Source: Phycisphaerales bacterium | Lineage (GTDB): Bacteria > Planctomycetota > Phycisphaerae > Phycisphaerales > SM1A02 | Assembly (NCBI GenBank): GCA_029247205.1 | Contig: JAQWLT010000026.1 | Coordinates: 42,364 to 106,363 of the forward strand | Direction of reading: 5' to 3' | DNA length: 64,000 nucleotides | Shown here: positions 55,902-63,571 of the stretch, piece after piece | Layout: each line of letters starts with the position of its first letter | Position numbering within the stretch: position 1 is the stretch's first letter | The notes under the pieces: model-generated | Told to the model about the DNA's origin: nothing | Seen by the model: only the letters and a program-made list of their open reading frames with translations | The model's database searches: none | Made by a program: the position numbers and the translations under genes

Positions 55902-57576
55902 ACTTAGACCACAAACTCTCGATCACAATCATCAAGGCCAGCGAGAATGAGACGAGGAAGGACACAAATCCAATCCAGCCAAGCAGCGAATGATCGTTTG
56001 ATTGACTTGATGACGCCAGCACGAGAATCGATGACGCCATGATCATCGCAGCTACGAGCACCGCGTATGCCAATTGACGACTTGAGTGGTGAAGCGTACG
56101 CTCAAATGACTCAACGCCATTCACATCAAGTGCAAGGCGGAACTTATTGCTGCTCACCCGTTCGAGGATTGTGTTGAGTCCGCCTGGCAGTCGGTCGGCA
56201 AGTGTGACCCACTTTCCGACATTGCGAGTCAGTCGACCCTTGATGACCCGCCATGAATACTGCTGTTTGACCAATCGCTCCACATGAGGACGGGCGAATT
56301 GCACGAGGTCAAATTCTGGATCAAGCTCCTCGGCCACACCTTCAATGGTGGTTAATGCCTTGATCATCAGAACAATCTCAGCCGGACACTGCAACTTATG
56401 CTTTCTCAGGCCCTCAGTAAACGCCCGTAGCATGGCGCCCATATCGACTTTCTCAAATGAGATGCCCGTGAATTGGTCAAGAAAATCCTGTAAGTCACGC
56501 CGGAGCTCACGACGGTTGACCTGGTCTTCTTCAACCTGTCCGAGCCCGAGAAATGCGGGATACAGTTTGTCAATGTCCCCAGATGCAACCCCATAAATGA
56601 GATTCGCAAGATCAGTCACAGTCTCTGGATCAACACGCCCCGCCATTCCGCAGTCGATGAAGCAAATTCGACCATCTTCCATGAGGAAGAGGTTTCCGGG
56701 GTGTGGGTCTGCATGGAAGAAACCAACGTCAAGTACTTGCCGAAGCACAGTAAAGGCGCCGTTGCGAACAAGCGATTCACGCTGGTCAACACTTAGGTTG
56801 GCCTGTTTCCACTTCGAAAGTTGTACACCCTTAATCTCTTCGAGACCAAGCACGCGTTTGCGCGTAACACTCCAGTACACCTCAGGGAACCAAGCCTGCT
56901 CACCCTCTTCGAGGTTGTTCCGAAACAGATCGGTGTTTCGACCTTCATGTACAAAGTCAAGTTCATACTCAATAGCCTTTGAGAACTCTTCAACAACACT
57001 GACAGGGTCAAACGGAAGATCCCGTGTGTGCCGTGAAAGCCATTCTGCTACGGCTTCTAGAATTTCAATGTCAGCTGCAACAAGTCGATCAATCTTCGGC
57101 CGCAGAATCTTCAACACAATCGGACGGCTTCCTTCACGCAGGACCGCCCGGTGAGCCTGTGCCATGGATGCTGCAGCCATCGGCTCTTCATCTATGGATT
57201 CAAAGATTTCATCGAGATCGCCAAGATCTTCGGTCAATTGTGCTTTGATTTCTGGCCATGGAACAGATGGCACATCGTCCTGCAACTTCTGCAATTCTTC
57301 GATGTACTCAGGCGAGAGAATGTCCGGTCGCGTGCTGAGAATCTGCCCGAGTTTGATAAAGGTTGGCCCGAGTTCTTCAAGCGCCATTCGCAATCTTGCG
57401 GGGCGACTCTCAGTGTGTACGGTAGCGGCAGGTTTACGAGAAAACACTCGCTGGCCACGCTCGAGCAATAGGTCCAGTTTGGCATCCTCGAAGAACTCGC
57501 GGAAGCCGAACTTGACCAAGATCCCAAGCATCTCACGGTACCGATTCGCGTGTCGAATCAATTGCAACATAGACAT
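55879..57576 (-). CDS. ubiB: UbiB/ABC1 family atypical kinase
   Basis: This membrane-anchored atypical protein kinase-like ATPase supports quinone lipid biosynthesis. The KxGQ motif is LGPTFIKLGQILSTRPD and the Ala-rich loop is AAASMAQAHRAVL, with VLKILRP, FFHADPHPGNLFLMEDGRICFIDCGMAGR (catalytic HxDxHPGN and DFG-like). Two C-terminal TM helices (YAVLVAAMIMASSILVL and LGWIGFVSFLVSFSLALMIV). It has 565 residues. TACCAT ends 7 nt before the ATG. No other ubi or men gene is nearby. Confidence 0.93.
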   Translation of the reverse strand: MSMLQLIRHANRYREMLGILVKFGFREFFEDAKLDLLLERGQRVFSRKPAATVHTESRPARLRMALEELGPTFIKLGQILSTRPDILSPEYIEELQKLQDDVPSVPWPEIKAQLTEDLGDLDEIFESIDEEPMAAASMAQAHRAVLREGSRPIVLKILRPKIDRLVAADIEILEAVAEWLSRHTRDLPFDPVSVVEEFSKAIEYELDFVHEGRNTDLFRNNLEEGEQAWFPEVYWSVTRKRVLGLEEIKGVQLSKWKQANLSVDQRESLVRNGAFTVLRQVLDVGFFHADPHPGNLFLMEDGRICFIDCGMAGRVDPETVTDLANLIYGVASGDIDKLYPAFLGLGQVEEDQVNRRELRRDLQDFLDQFTGISFEKVDMGAMLRAFTEGLRKHKLQCPAEIVLMIKALTTIEGVAEELDPEFDLVQFARPHVERLVKQQYSWRVIKGRLTRNVGKWVTLADRLPGGLNTILERVSSNKFRLALDVNGVESFERTLHHSSRQLAYAVLVAAMIMASSILVLASSSQSNDHSLLGWIGFVSFLVSFSLALMIVIESLWSKFKRRRRK

Positions 57577-57623
57577 GGTGGGAATGGTACCGCGTTGTGG
57601 CTTCGATTCCGGGCAGTGCGAGC

Positions 57624-58994
57624 TCAGCCCAACTTTGGCCTGCGTACACCACCGCCGGGCTTCTGGTCAGGCCCGATTGGCCGAGATGCTCGATTGCGCC
57701 GGCCAGGACCTGGCCGCTTACGGGTTTCGTGCGGCATTCCCTCTTCGCGTGGGGCAGGCTTGGTCTTTTTAGGGGATGTTTTTGCTTTAAATCCAGGCAC
57801 AGTCTCAGGGTCAACCCGTACACCCGCTGCGGGCGCCATCTTGTACCAAGTGTCCAAATCACGCTCACCAATCAACGTCCAAGCGTGGCCGCTCTTTCGA
57901 GTGCCGTGCGCCGCTCTACCGGCACGATGAACGAGATCCTCTGCAGTGTTGGGCAGGTCATAGTTGATGACCGTCGCAATACCGTCAATGTGCAAGCCGC
58001 GACTTCCCACATCGGTCGCCACTAATACATCAATTTCGCCACTACTAAAGGCTTCGAGCGCCCGACGCCGCTGAGCCTGTGATCGATCCGCATGGAGTTG
58101 CCCAGTCTTTAAATCATGCCTCGAGAGTGCTGCCGCAACCCAACCTGTCCGCCGCCGCGTTCGACAAAAAATCAGCATCCGGCCGCCGCCTGCATGCTTA
58201 TGAAGATGAATAAGTAAATCAACACGATCACGAGGATGAACCAACACTACATGTTGGGTCACATGCTCAACCGCCACGGTGTGCGGGTGGGTTTCGATTC
58301 TCACTGCGCCTCGCAGGTGTTGGTCAGCCAATTGCAGTACGTCGCGGGGCATCGTGGCGCTGAAAAGAAGCATCTGCCGGCGAGACGAGATTCTCTCGAG
58401 AATACGTCTGACCTGCGGGGCAAAGCCCATATCGAACATTCGATCGGCTTCGTCAATCACCAACATCTGCACCGCTTCACCGTCGATATCACCTTCATCG
58501 ATCAACTCAAGAAGCCGGCCAGGGGTCGCAACCAAAAGGTCAACACCCTTTGAGAGGACCTCCCGGATAGGGCTGATCGCAACGCTTCCAACAGCCACAC
58601 CAACCCTCAATACAGATCCTCGCAATAGACCGTCGGCCACGCGACCTGTTTGATCAGCCAACTCCCGGGTCGGACAGAGCACGACTGCACGAAGCCGACG
58701 CCGAGAAGACATTCGAGTGCCTTTGGCGGGCCGATCATCCAGAATTCGCTGAAGAACCGGCACCAAGAACGCAAGCGTCTTACCACTACCCGTCTCAGCA
58801 AGCGAAATCACATCTCGACCTGCGAGTACCTCAGGAATAACCTGCGACTGCACCGAGCGAGGGCGATTGATGCCCTGCCTCGACAATGTCTCAGTCAAGA
58901 CTGAGCCGATACCGATCGTGACGAACGAGTCGCCCAGCGGCAATTTTGCAGTTTTTCCAGAAGAAGATTGATCACGTGACTGATTGGAGGGCAT
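57624..58994 (-). CDS. DEAD-box RNA helicase
   Basis: This is a RhlE/DeaD-like ATP-dependent RNA helicase of about 456 residues. Motifs in order: Q motif INRPRSVQSQVIPEVLAG, I AETGSGKT, Ia PTRELADQ, Ib TPGRL, II VIDEADRMFDMGF, III SATMP, IV LIFCRTRRRT, V VATDVGSRGLHI, VI HRAGRAAHG. The last residue of motif VI is His instead of the usual Arg. A basic Pro/Gly-rich tail ends it (APREEGMPHETRKRPGPGRRNRASRP). ATG 58994 is preferred; a TTG at 59000 lies just upstream. Confidence 0.93.
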   Translation of the reverse strand: MPSNQSRDQSSSGKTAKLPLGDSFVTIGIGSVLTETLSRQGINRPRSVQSQVIPEVLAGRDVISLAETGSGKTLAFLVPVLQRILDDRPAKGTRMSSRRRLRAVVLCPTRELADQTGRVADGLLRGSVLRVGVAVGSVAISPIREVLSKGVDLLVATPGRLLELIDEGDIDGEAVQMLVIDEADRMFDMGFAPQVRRILERISSRRQMLLFSATMPRDVLQLADQHLRGAVRIETHPHTVAVEHVTQHVVLVHPRDRVDLLIHLHKHAGGGRMLIFCRTRRRTGWVAAALSRHDLKTGQLHADRSQAQRRRALEAFSSGEIDVLVATDVGSRGLHIDGIATVINYDLPNTAEDLVHRAGRAAHGTRKSGHAWTLIGERDLDTWYKMAPAAGVRVDPETVPGFKAKTSPKKTKPAPREEGMPHETRKRPGPGRRNRASRPIGPDQKPGGGVRRPKLG

Positions 58995-59045
58995 ACTCAA
59001 GTACTCATGCTAGGACATCCAGAAAAACTCGAACGACGCAGTGCC

Positions 59046-59290
59046 TATTCTAGGTGTGCGGCGTCACGGCGCCACCCCTTGGGGGCCCGCACCCTGAATG
59101 CCCAAGCCCTTTCGATGCCATCCACCGGCCATGTTCTGTGCCGCAGTCTCATGTTTGTCATGAATTACTGCACAGCTACCTGTTGCCGCGTCTGGAACGC
59201 GATTTCGGCGGGGCTCGCCCGAGGAGACTAAGGACTCGATTCCAAGGAACCCACCAGCGACGCCCCGCCACACAGCGGGGCGTTTGTTAT
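59046..59290 (+). ncRNA. Candidate structured leader RNA or riboswitch-like attenuator
   Basis: A TATTCT hexamer at 59046-59051 could start an RNA near 59058. The next 230 nt can fold into several arms: GTGCGG/CCGCAC (59056-59092) with an inner CCCC-TT-GGGG; CTGT...GCAGT-CATG/CATG-ACTGC-ACAG (59136-59175); and GGCGGGGC (59207-59214), which can pair with GCCCCGCC (59262-59269), the 5' arm of the terminator. This gives mutually exclusive antiterminator and terminator forms. I match it to no known riboswitch class by eye. It could instead be an independent small RNA. Confidence 0.5.
59260..59283 (+). terminator. Intrinsic terminator 41 bp before the collagen-like gene
   Basis: ACGCCCCGC and GCGGGGCGT form a 9-bp GC-rich stem with loop CACACA, then TTGTTATTTC. 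It lies upstream of an SD and ORF on the same strand, so it must be an attenuator or end a small RNA. Confidence 0.75.
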
Positions 59291-59324
59291 TTCATCCCCT
59301 CTTACGTATTCAGGAGATCTCACT

Positions 59325-60035
59325 ATGTCCCCCTCCCCCGGAAGTCCCGGAACCCCAGGCAGTCCTGGAAACCCCGGCTACGAACCTCTCATGCCTAACA
59401 GGCGAGGCGATGGCTTTGGACTCGCCTCCATGCTCTCCACCCGATCGATCGCCACCATTCGACGGGCCAGCGGAGTGCATGGCACTGTAGAGGGGCTCGA
59501 CCTACAAAGCATCGTTCACAGCATTGAGCAAATCCCCTCCCGCTCATGGGTCGCAGATGATCTGACGGTGTTGATTGGGCAACCGTCACTTCGCTTTCGC
59601 GCCACAAACCCGGCGTGGCTCGTCCGAATCGATGGCCCCGTTGAATCGCGTGATGGTCGTGCCATACGGGCGGCCATCATGCGAGGTGATGACCCGCTGG
59701 CCTTTGAACTTCGCGCAGACCTCTATCTGGCTGCTACACGAACTGGCGTTTCGTTCTCGACCAACGATGACAACATCGTGCTCGAAATAGCCGCCACACT
59801 TCTGCAGCATCACGCTGCAGCAGCGGTACAACGTGCTGTGGCTGATGTGCACAAACCCGAGCTAGACACCGTCGCTGCCCTGCTTGGCCCATCCGGACTG
59901 GCGCTTCGTGGACTCGAGACTGACGTCTTCCCGAGCTTCCTCGATATCGGCGTCTCGGACGCTGAACACGAAGCTCCACCAGCCATACGATCCGTCGTGC
60001 TCGATCGCGTCACTGGAGCATGGCACACCGACTGA
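59325..60035 (+). CDS. Protein of unknown function with collagen-like N-terminus
   Basis: This 236-residue protein is not recognised. It begins with Gly/Pro repeats of collagen type (SPGSPGTPGSPGNPGYEP), followed by a region of about 200 residues with beta and helix patterns (LTVLIGQPSLRFRATNPAWLVRIDG; VLEIAATLLQHHAAAAVQRA). No signal peptide or TM segment is seen. AGGAG lies 8 nt upstream of ATG 59325. The gene sits behind a structured leader with a terminator and is followed by its own terminator. Confidence 0.7.
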   Translation: MSPSPGSPGTPGSPGNPGYEPLMPNRRGDGFGLASMLSTRSIATIRRASGVHGTVEGLDLQSIVHSIEQIPSRSWVADDLTVLIGQPSLRFRATNPAWLVRIDGPVESRDGRAIRAAIMRGDDPLAFELRADLYLAATRTGVSFSTNDDNIVLEIAATLLQHHAAAAVQRAVADVHKPELDTVAALLGPSGLALRGLETDVFPSFLDIGVSDAEHEAPPAIRSVVLDRVTGAWHTD

Positions 60036-60087
60036 TCAAACATCTACTCTCCTGTGTGCGTCTCAACTCATCGAGTCGCACCTCGAA

Positions 60088-60120
60088 CACCCCCAAAGCG
60101 GACCGCCCGCATTGGGGGTG
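60088..60120 (+). terminator. Intrinsic terminator after the collagen-like gene
   Basis: CACCCCCAA and TTGGGGGTG form a perfect 9-bp stem around a 15-nt GC-rich loop, followed by CTTTCGT. Confidence 0.75.
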
Positions 60121-60151
60121 CTTTCGTGTCAGGGGAAGGCAAGCGGGTCGT

Positions 60152-60159
60152 GGTATGTT
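60152..60159 (+). promoter_or_regulatory. Extended -10 element for the atoE-like gene
   Basis: TG-G-TATGTT ends 6 nt before ATG 60166; a start 7 nt downstream would fall on the ATG itself. No -35 or SD is clear. Confidence 0.4.
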
Positions 60160-60165
60160 GATGGC

Positions 60166-61554
60166 ATGATTCGACGCACCGGAGCGGTCGTGACCGCTGT
60201 CTTTCGACGCATCGTTCCCGACCCACTTGTCATCGCTGTTGTGCTGACGGTCGGGGTGTTCGTGGCCGCCTTGTGGGTGGGCCGATATCCCGATCATGTT
60301 GACACCACCCTGGAACGAGCGGGATGGTTACTCGATGCGTGGAGTAGTAGTGACGGTCTCTGGAAACTGCTTGCCTTCGCAATGCAGATGAGTCTCATTC
60401 TGCTGGGTGGACACGTACTCGCTGAAGCCCCGCCCGTTCGGCGAGCACTCGGCAAGCTTGCCAATATCCCACGTACTGCAGCAGGCGCAGCGATATTAAT
60501 CGGCATTGTTGCCATGCTGCTTGGGATTGTGAACTGGGGTTTAGGGCTCATCGGAGGCGCCGTCATTGCCCGTGAAACGGGCCGCTCACTCTCGCGGCGA
60601 GGTGTAACGGCGCACTACCCACTACTCGCAGCAGCTGGATATACCGGAATGCTTGTATGGCATGGTGGTCTCTCTGGTTCGGCTCCACTATCAATGACGA
60701 CGCCTGCAGGCACTGCCAAGGTGCTGCCAACTTCACTTGCAGGCGCCGAGGTGACCACTCCACTCAGCGAAACTGTGTTCTCGCTCGAGAATCTACTGAT
60801 TACCGGTGGACTGCTTCTGATCATTCCGGTCCTCCTTGGCCTGATGTCGCCTCAAAGCGTCGACTGTGAACCCATCGATCGATTCACCCCGGGTGAGCAG
60901 AATGCTCCCTGTGAGGCTCGGGGCCATGCAACACTGCCAGACTTGCTCAATCACACCAGGTGGATCACGGCAACGCTTGGTCTAGCACTTCTGTGCGCAG
61001 CAATCTCGACAACTGCCACAAGCGGCCTCGATCGGATTGGACTCAATACAGTCATCATGTATTTACTCGCAGTGGCACTTTTACTGCACCGCTCGCCAGA
61101 TGCATTCATGCACGCTGCGACACGCGCAGCAGCGGGATGCGCCGGCATCATCGTTCAATTCCCACTCTACGCTGGGATCATGGGAATCATGGTTGCCGCC
61201 GGGCTCGTCGAACTCTTGACAGGTGCCATGCTGGAACTGGCTGGACCACAAACGTTGGAGTTCTGGACCATGGTCTCTGCAGGCATCGTCAATATTCTCG
61301 TCCCGAGTGGTGGCGGACAGTGGGCTGTGCAAGGTCCAATTGCCATTGAAGCAGGACGGTCAGCGGGAATTGGCACTGGGTCAATGATATTAGCTGTTGC
61401 CTATGGCGATGAACTCACCAATATGCTGCAGCCATTTTGGGCATTACCGCTGCTCGCAGTAACCGGTGTACGGGCGCGGGACATCGTGGGCTACACCGCA
61501 ATCGTCATGCTTGCAGCAGGCGCATGGATGACACTTTGGTTGCTTGTCCTATGA
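60166..61554 (+). CDS. AtoE-type short-chain fatty acid transporter
   Basis: This is a 462-residue multi-pass permease of the TIGR00366/AtoE family, which imports acetoacetate, butyrate or similar acids. At least 10 TM helices are visible, for example PLVIAVVLTVGVFVAALWV, AAILIGIVAMLLGIVNWGLGLIGGAVIARE and VNILVPSGGGQWAVQGPIAIEAG, the last being a conserved segment of the family. YHYPLL- and WHGGLSGSAPL-like loops also fit. It overlaps the crotonase gene by ATGA, so uptake and acyl-CoA handling are linked. Acs upstream at 25 kb could activate the acids. Confidence 0.9.
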   Translation: MIRRTGAVVTAVFRRIVPDPLVIAVVLTVGVFVAALWVGRYPDHVDTTLERAGWLLDAWSSSDGLWKLLAFAMQMSLILLGGHVLAEAPPVRRALGKLANIPRTAAGAAILIGIVAMLLGIVNWGLGLIGGAVIARETGRSLSRRGVTAHYPLLAAAGYTGMLVWHGGLSGSAPLSMTTPAGTAKVLPTSLAGAEVTTPLSETVFSLENLLITGGLLLIIPVLLGLMSPQSVDCEPIDRFTPGEQNAPCEARGHATLPDLLNHTRWITATLGLALLCAAISTTATSGLDRIGLNTVIMYLLAVALLLHRSPDAFMHAATRAAAGCAGIIVQFPLYAGIMGIMVAAGLVELLTGAMLELAGPQTLEFWTMVSAGIVNILVPSGGGQWAVQGPIAIEAGRSAGIGTGSMILAVAYGDELTNMLQPFWALPLLAVTGVRARDIVGYTAIVMLAAGAWMTLWLLVL

Positions 61555-62243
61555 GTAAGCATGTACGAGTTTGCAGGGCTGCGGGCATCCACACCGTGAC
61601 ACTAGATGCTGCAGATCGCCGCAACGCGCTTACTGTACCGATGCTAGAAGCCATCGAAGTGGCTGCTTGTGCTGCAGCAAACGCATCGGTCTTGGTGATT
61701 GAAGGAGCGGGCAAGACGTTCTGCGCAGGCTTTGATGTGGAACTCATGCAAACTCATCCAGACGCAGTGGATGAACTCATTGCAGCACTCAGTATGACAT
61801 GCCGAGCGTTGCGTCGATGCCCAGCAACCGTGCTCGCCGACGTTCAGGGCGCTGCTGTTGCTGGCGGATGCGCGTTGGCTGTATCAGCGGACATCCTGCT
61901 CGCTCGAGAGGGCGCACGACTGGGATACCCAGTGCACGCCCTGGGCATCTCACCTGCCGTCACCATTCCAGTGCTTCTTCCATCGGCGGGCGGACGGGCT
62001 AGAAGTATGCTGATGAACGGACGGCTTGTAGAGGCGCAATCACTGCATGATGCTGGAGTGGTGCACCACCTACTTCCGATGGAAAATGATCGAACCCCAT
62101 TCGTCAATGAACTCGCGGCTCGCGGCCGCGATGCTTCGCATATCACCAAGGCTTGGCTCAATGAACTGGATGATGTACTGAACGATGATCGATTCGATGG
62201 CCCGGTTACTGGATCACGCGGACTTCGCTACGGTCAGTCCTGA
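61551..62243 (+). CDS. Crotonase (enoyl-CoA hydratase/isomerase) family protein lacking catalytic Glu residues
   Basis: This 230-residue crotonase-fold protein has the CoA-binding oxyanion segments IEGAGKTFCAGFDVELM and VQGAAVAGGCALAVSADILLA. The two Glu residues used by enoyl-CoA hydratase (in GGGCE and PE) are Ala and Val here (GGCALAVS and GYPVHALG). It is therefore unlikely to be a hydratase; isomerase, other crotonase chemistry or a binding role is possible. It is coupled to the AtoE-type gene by ATGA and overlaps the convergent ndh by 10 bp. Confidence 0.85.
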   Translation: MSKHVRVCRAAGIHTVTLDAADRRNALTVPMLEAIEVAACAAANASVLVIEGAGKTFCAGFDVELMQTHPDAVDELIAALSMTCRALRRCPATVLADVQGAAVAGGCALAVSADILLAREGARLGYPVHALGISPAVTIPVLLPSAGGRARSMLMNGRLVEAQSLHDAGVVHHLLPMENDRTPFVNELAARGRDASHITKAWLNELDDVLNDDRFDGPVTGSRGLRYGQS

Positions 62244-63571
62244 CTCGCTCGCTCGCCGGACTTGCTCCGAATCATGTCTCGGTGCGAGGCCGCATGCATG
62301 CCAAGTTGCACATAATCCTTGCGGCACACCGCATTGAGCATCCAGTCGACCAACACTCGTAGCCGACGGCCAAATCGCGGGGTCTTCATGAGATAGATCC
62401 CACGCCACATGAGCCATGCAAGAATGCCATGCACGCGAAGACCCTTGATCGCCGCCACACCTCGGTGACGCCCAAGCGGCACCAATATGCCTTGAAGTTC
62501 GACACCCCCAGGCTTGGTGGGTCGGCCCTGCTCAGTCGCCGCAATATTTGCTGCGAGTTGTGGCGCCTGCCGAATGGCGATTTGCGCCAGCGGAGGCATT
62601 GGCTTGCCATCGCGGCCAGGGACCGAAGCGCAATCACCCATGCCCCAAATATTCGGCGTTCCAGTCGCCCGGTAGTCTGATTCACACTGCATGCCGCCAA
62701 ATTTATTCAACGGAAGACCATTGAGGTTCTTTAGCATCGGGGAGGGGGCGATACCAGCGGTCCAAATGACCGTCGAACATGGAACGGTCTCGCCATTACT
62801 GTCAACGATGCGGTCCGCATGAACCTCCTTCACAGAGACGCCCGTATGAATATTGATCCCACGCTTTCGCAGTAACTTGGTCGCCCAGTTTGAGAGATGG
62901 TCTGGCAAAATCGCTAGCAATCTCTTGTTGAACTCATAGACGGAGAATTGAATATCTTCGTCTTTGATGTTGTGATATTGAGCCGACGCTTCGCGGACAA
63001 AGACTTCAAGTTCACCAAGCACTTCGATGCCTGTCACATTGCCGCCGACAACCACAAAATGTAAGAGGCGGCGACGTTCCTCAAGATCATCAATCGCATT
63101 TGCCAATTCCAAGAGTTCAACTGCCCGATCACGTATCGCCACGGCATCAGACATGTGTTTCATGAAGAAGGCGTGCTCACGAACTCCCGACACCACATCC
63201 TCTGGAAACATCCTCGTGACACTCCCGAGCGCGACGACGAGGTGGTCGTAACCGATCCATCTAGATTGTTCATCCCCAACAAGTTGGAAGTGCACACGCT
63301 GCGATTCTGGATCCATCCCAACCACTTCGGCCATCAGCAACTCTGCTTTGGGGGCAAATTCTCGAATGGGCACGGTGCAATGACGAGGTTCAATCGAACC
63401 ACATCCAGCTTCGATGAGCAATGGATAGAAAATGAAATAGTTATTCCGATCGATGACGACGACTTCGACATCAAGACCATACTTGCGGCGAGTCAGCTCC
63501 TTGGCGAGGTATGAGCCACCGAAGCCGCCGCCCAGAATGACAATTCGCTTTCGTTCACGCTGCTCAACCAT
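62234..63571 (-). CDS. ndh: Type II NADH dehydrogenase
   Basis: This is a single-subunit FAD NADH:quinone oxidoreductase without proton pumping. It shows FAD motif VILGGGFGGSYLAKEL, NYFIFYPLLIEAGCG, the second nucleotide site VVVGGNVTGIEVLGEL, STVIWTAGIAPSPML, NIWGMGDCASVPG and PLAQIAIRQAPQLAANI. It has 445 residues with a C-terminal membrane-attaching amphipathic part. AGGAAGGG lies 5 nt before ATG 63571. Its start lies within the 3' end of the upstream membrane protein gene (79-bp overlap). Confidence 0.95.
   Translation of the reverse strand: MVEQRERKRIVILGGGFGGSYLAKELTRRKYGLDVEVVVIDRNNYFIFYPLLIEAGCGSIEPRHCTVPIREFAPKAELLMAEVVGMDPESQRVHFQLVGDEQSRWIGYDHLVVALGSVTRMFPEDVVSGVREHAFFMKHMSDAVAIRDRAVELLELANAIDDLEERRRLLHFVVVGGNVTGIEVLGELEVFVREASAQYHNIKDEDIQFSVYEFNKRLLAILPDHLSNWATKLLRKRGINIHTGVSVKEVHADRIVDSNGETVPCSTVIWTAGIAPSPMLKNLNGLPLNKFGGMQCESDYRATGTPNIWGMGDCASVPGRDGKPMPPLAQIAIRQAPQLAANIAATEQGRPTKPGGVELQGILVPLGRHRGVAAIKGLRVHGILAWLMWRGIYLMKTPRFGRRLRVLVDWMLNAVCRKDYVQLGMHAASHRDMIRSKSGERASQD

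Noticed and set aside
59215-59285. tmRNA, SRP RNA or RNase P RNA as the identity of the 59-kb leader
   Set aside because: The conserved cores of these RNAs (for example GAGGAAAGUC of RNase P or the SRP GGAAGGAAGCAG) are not present.
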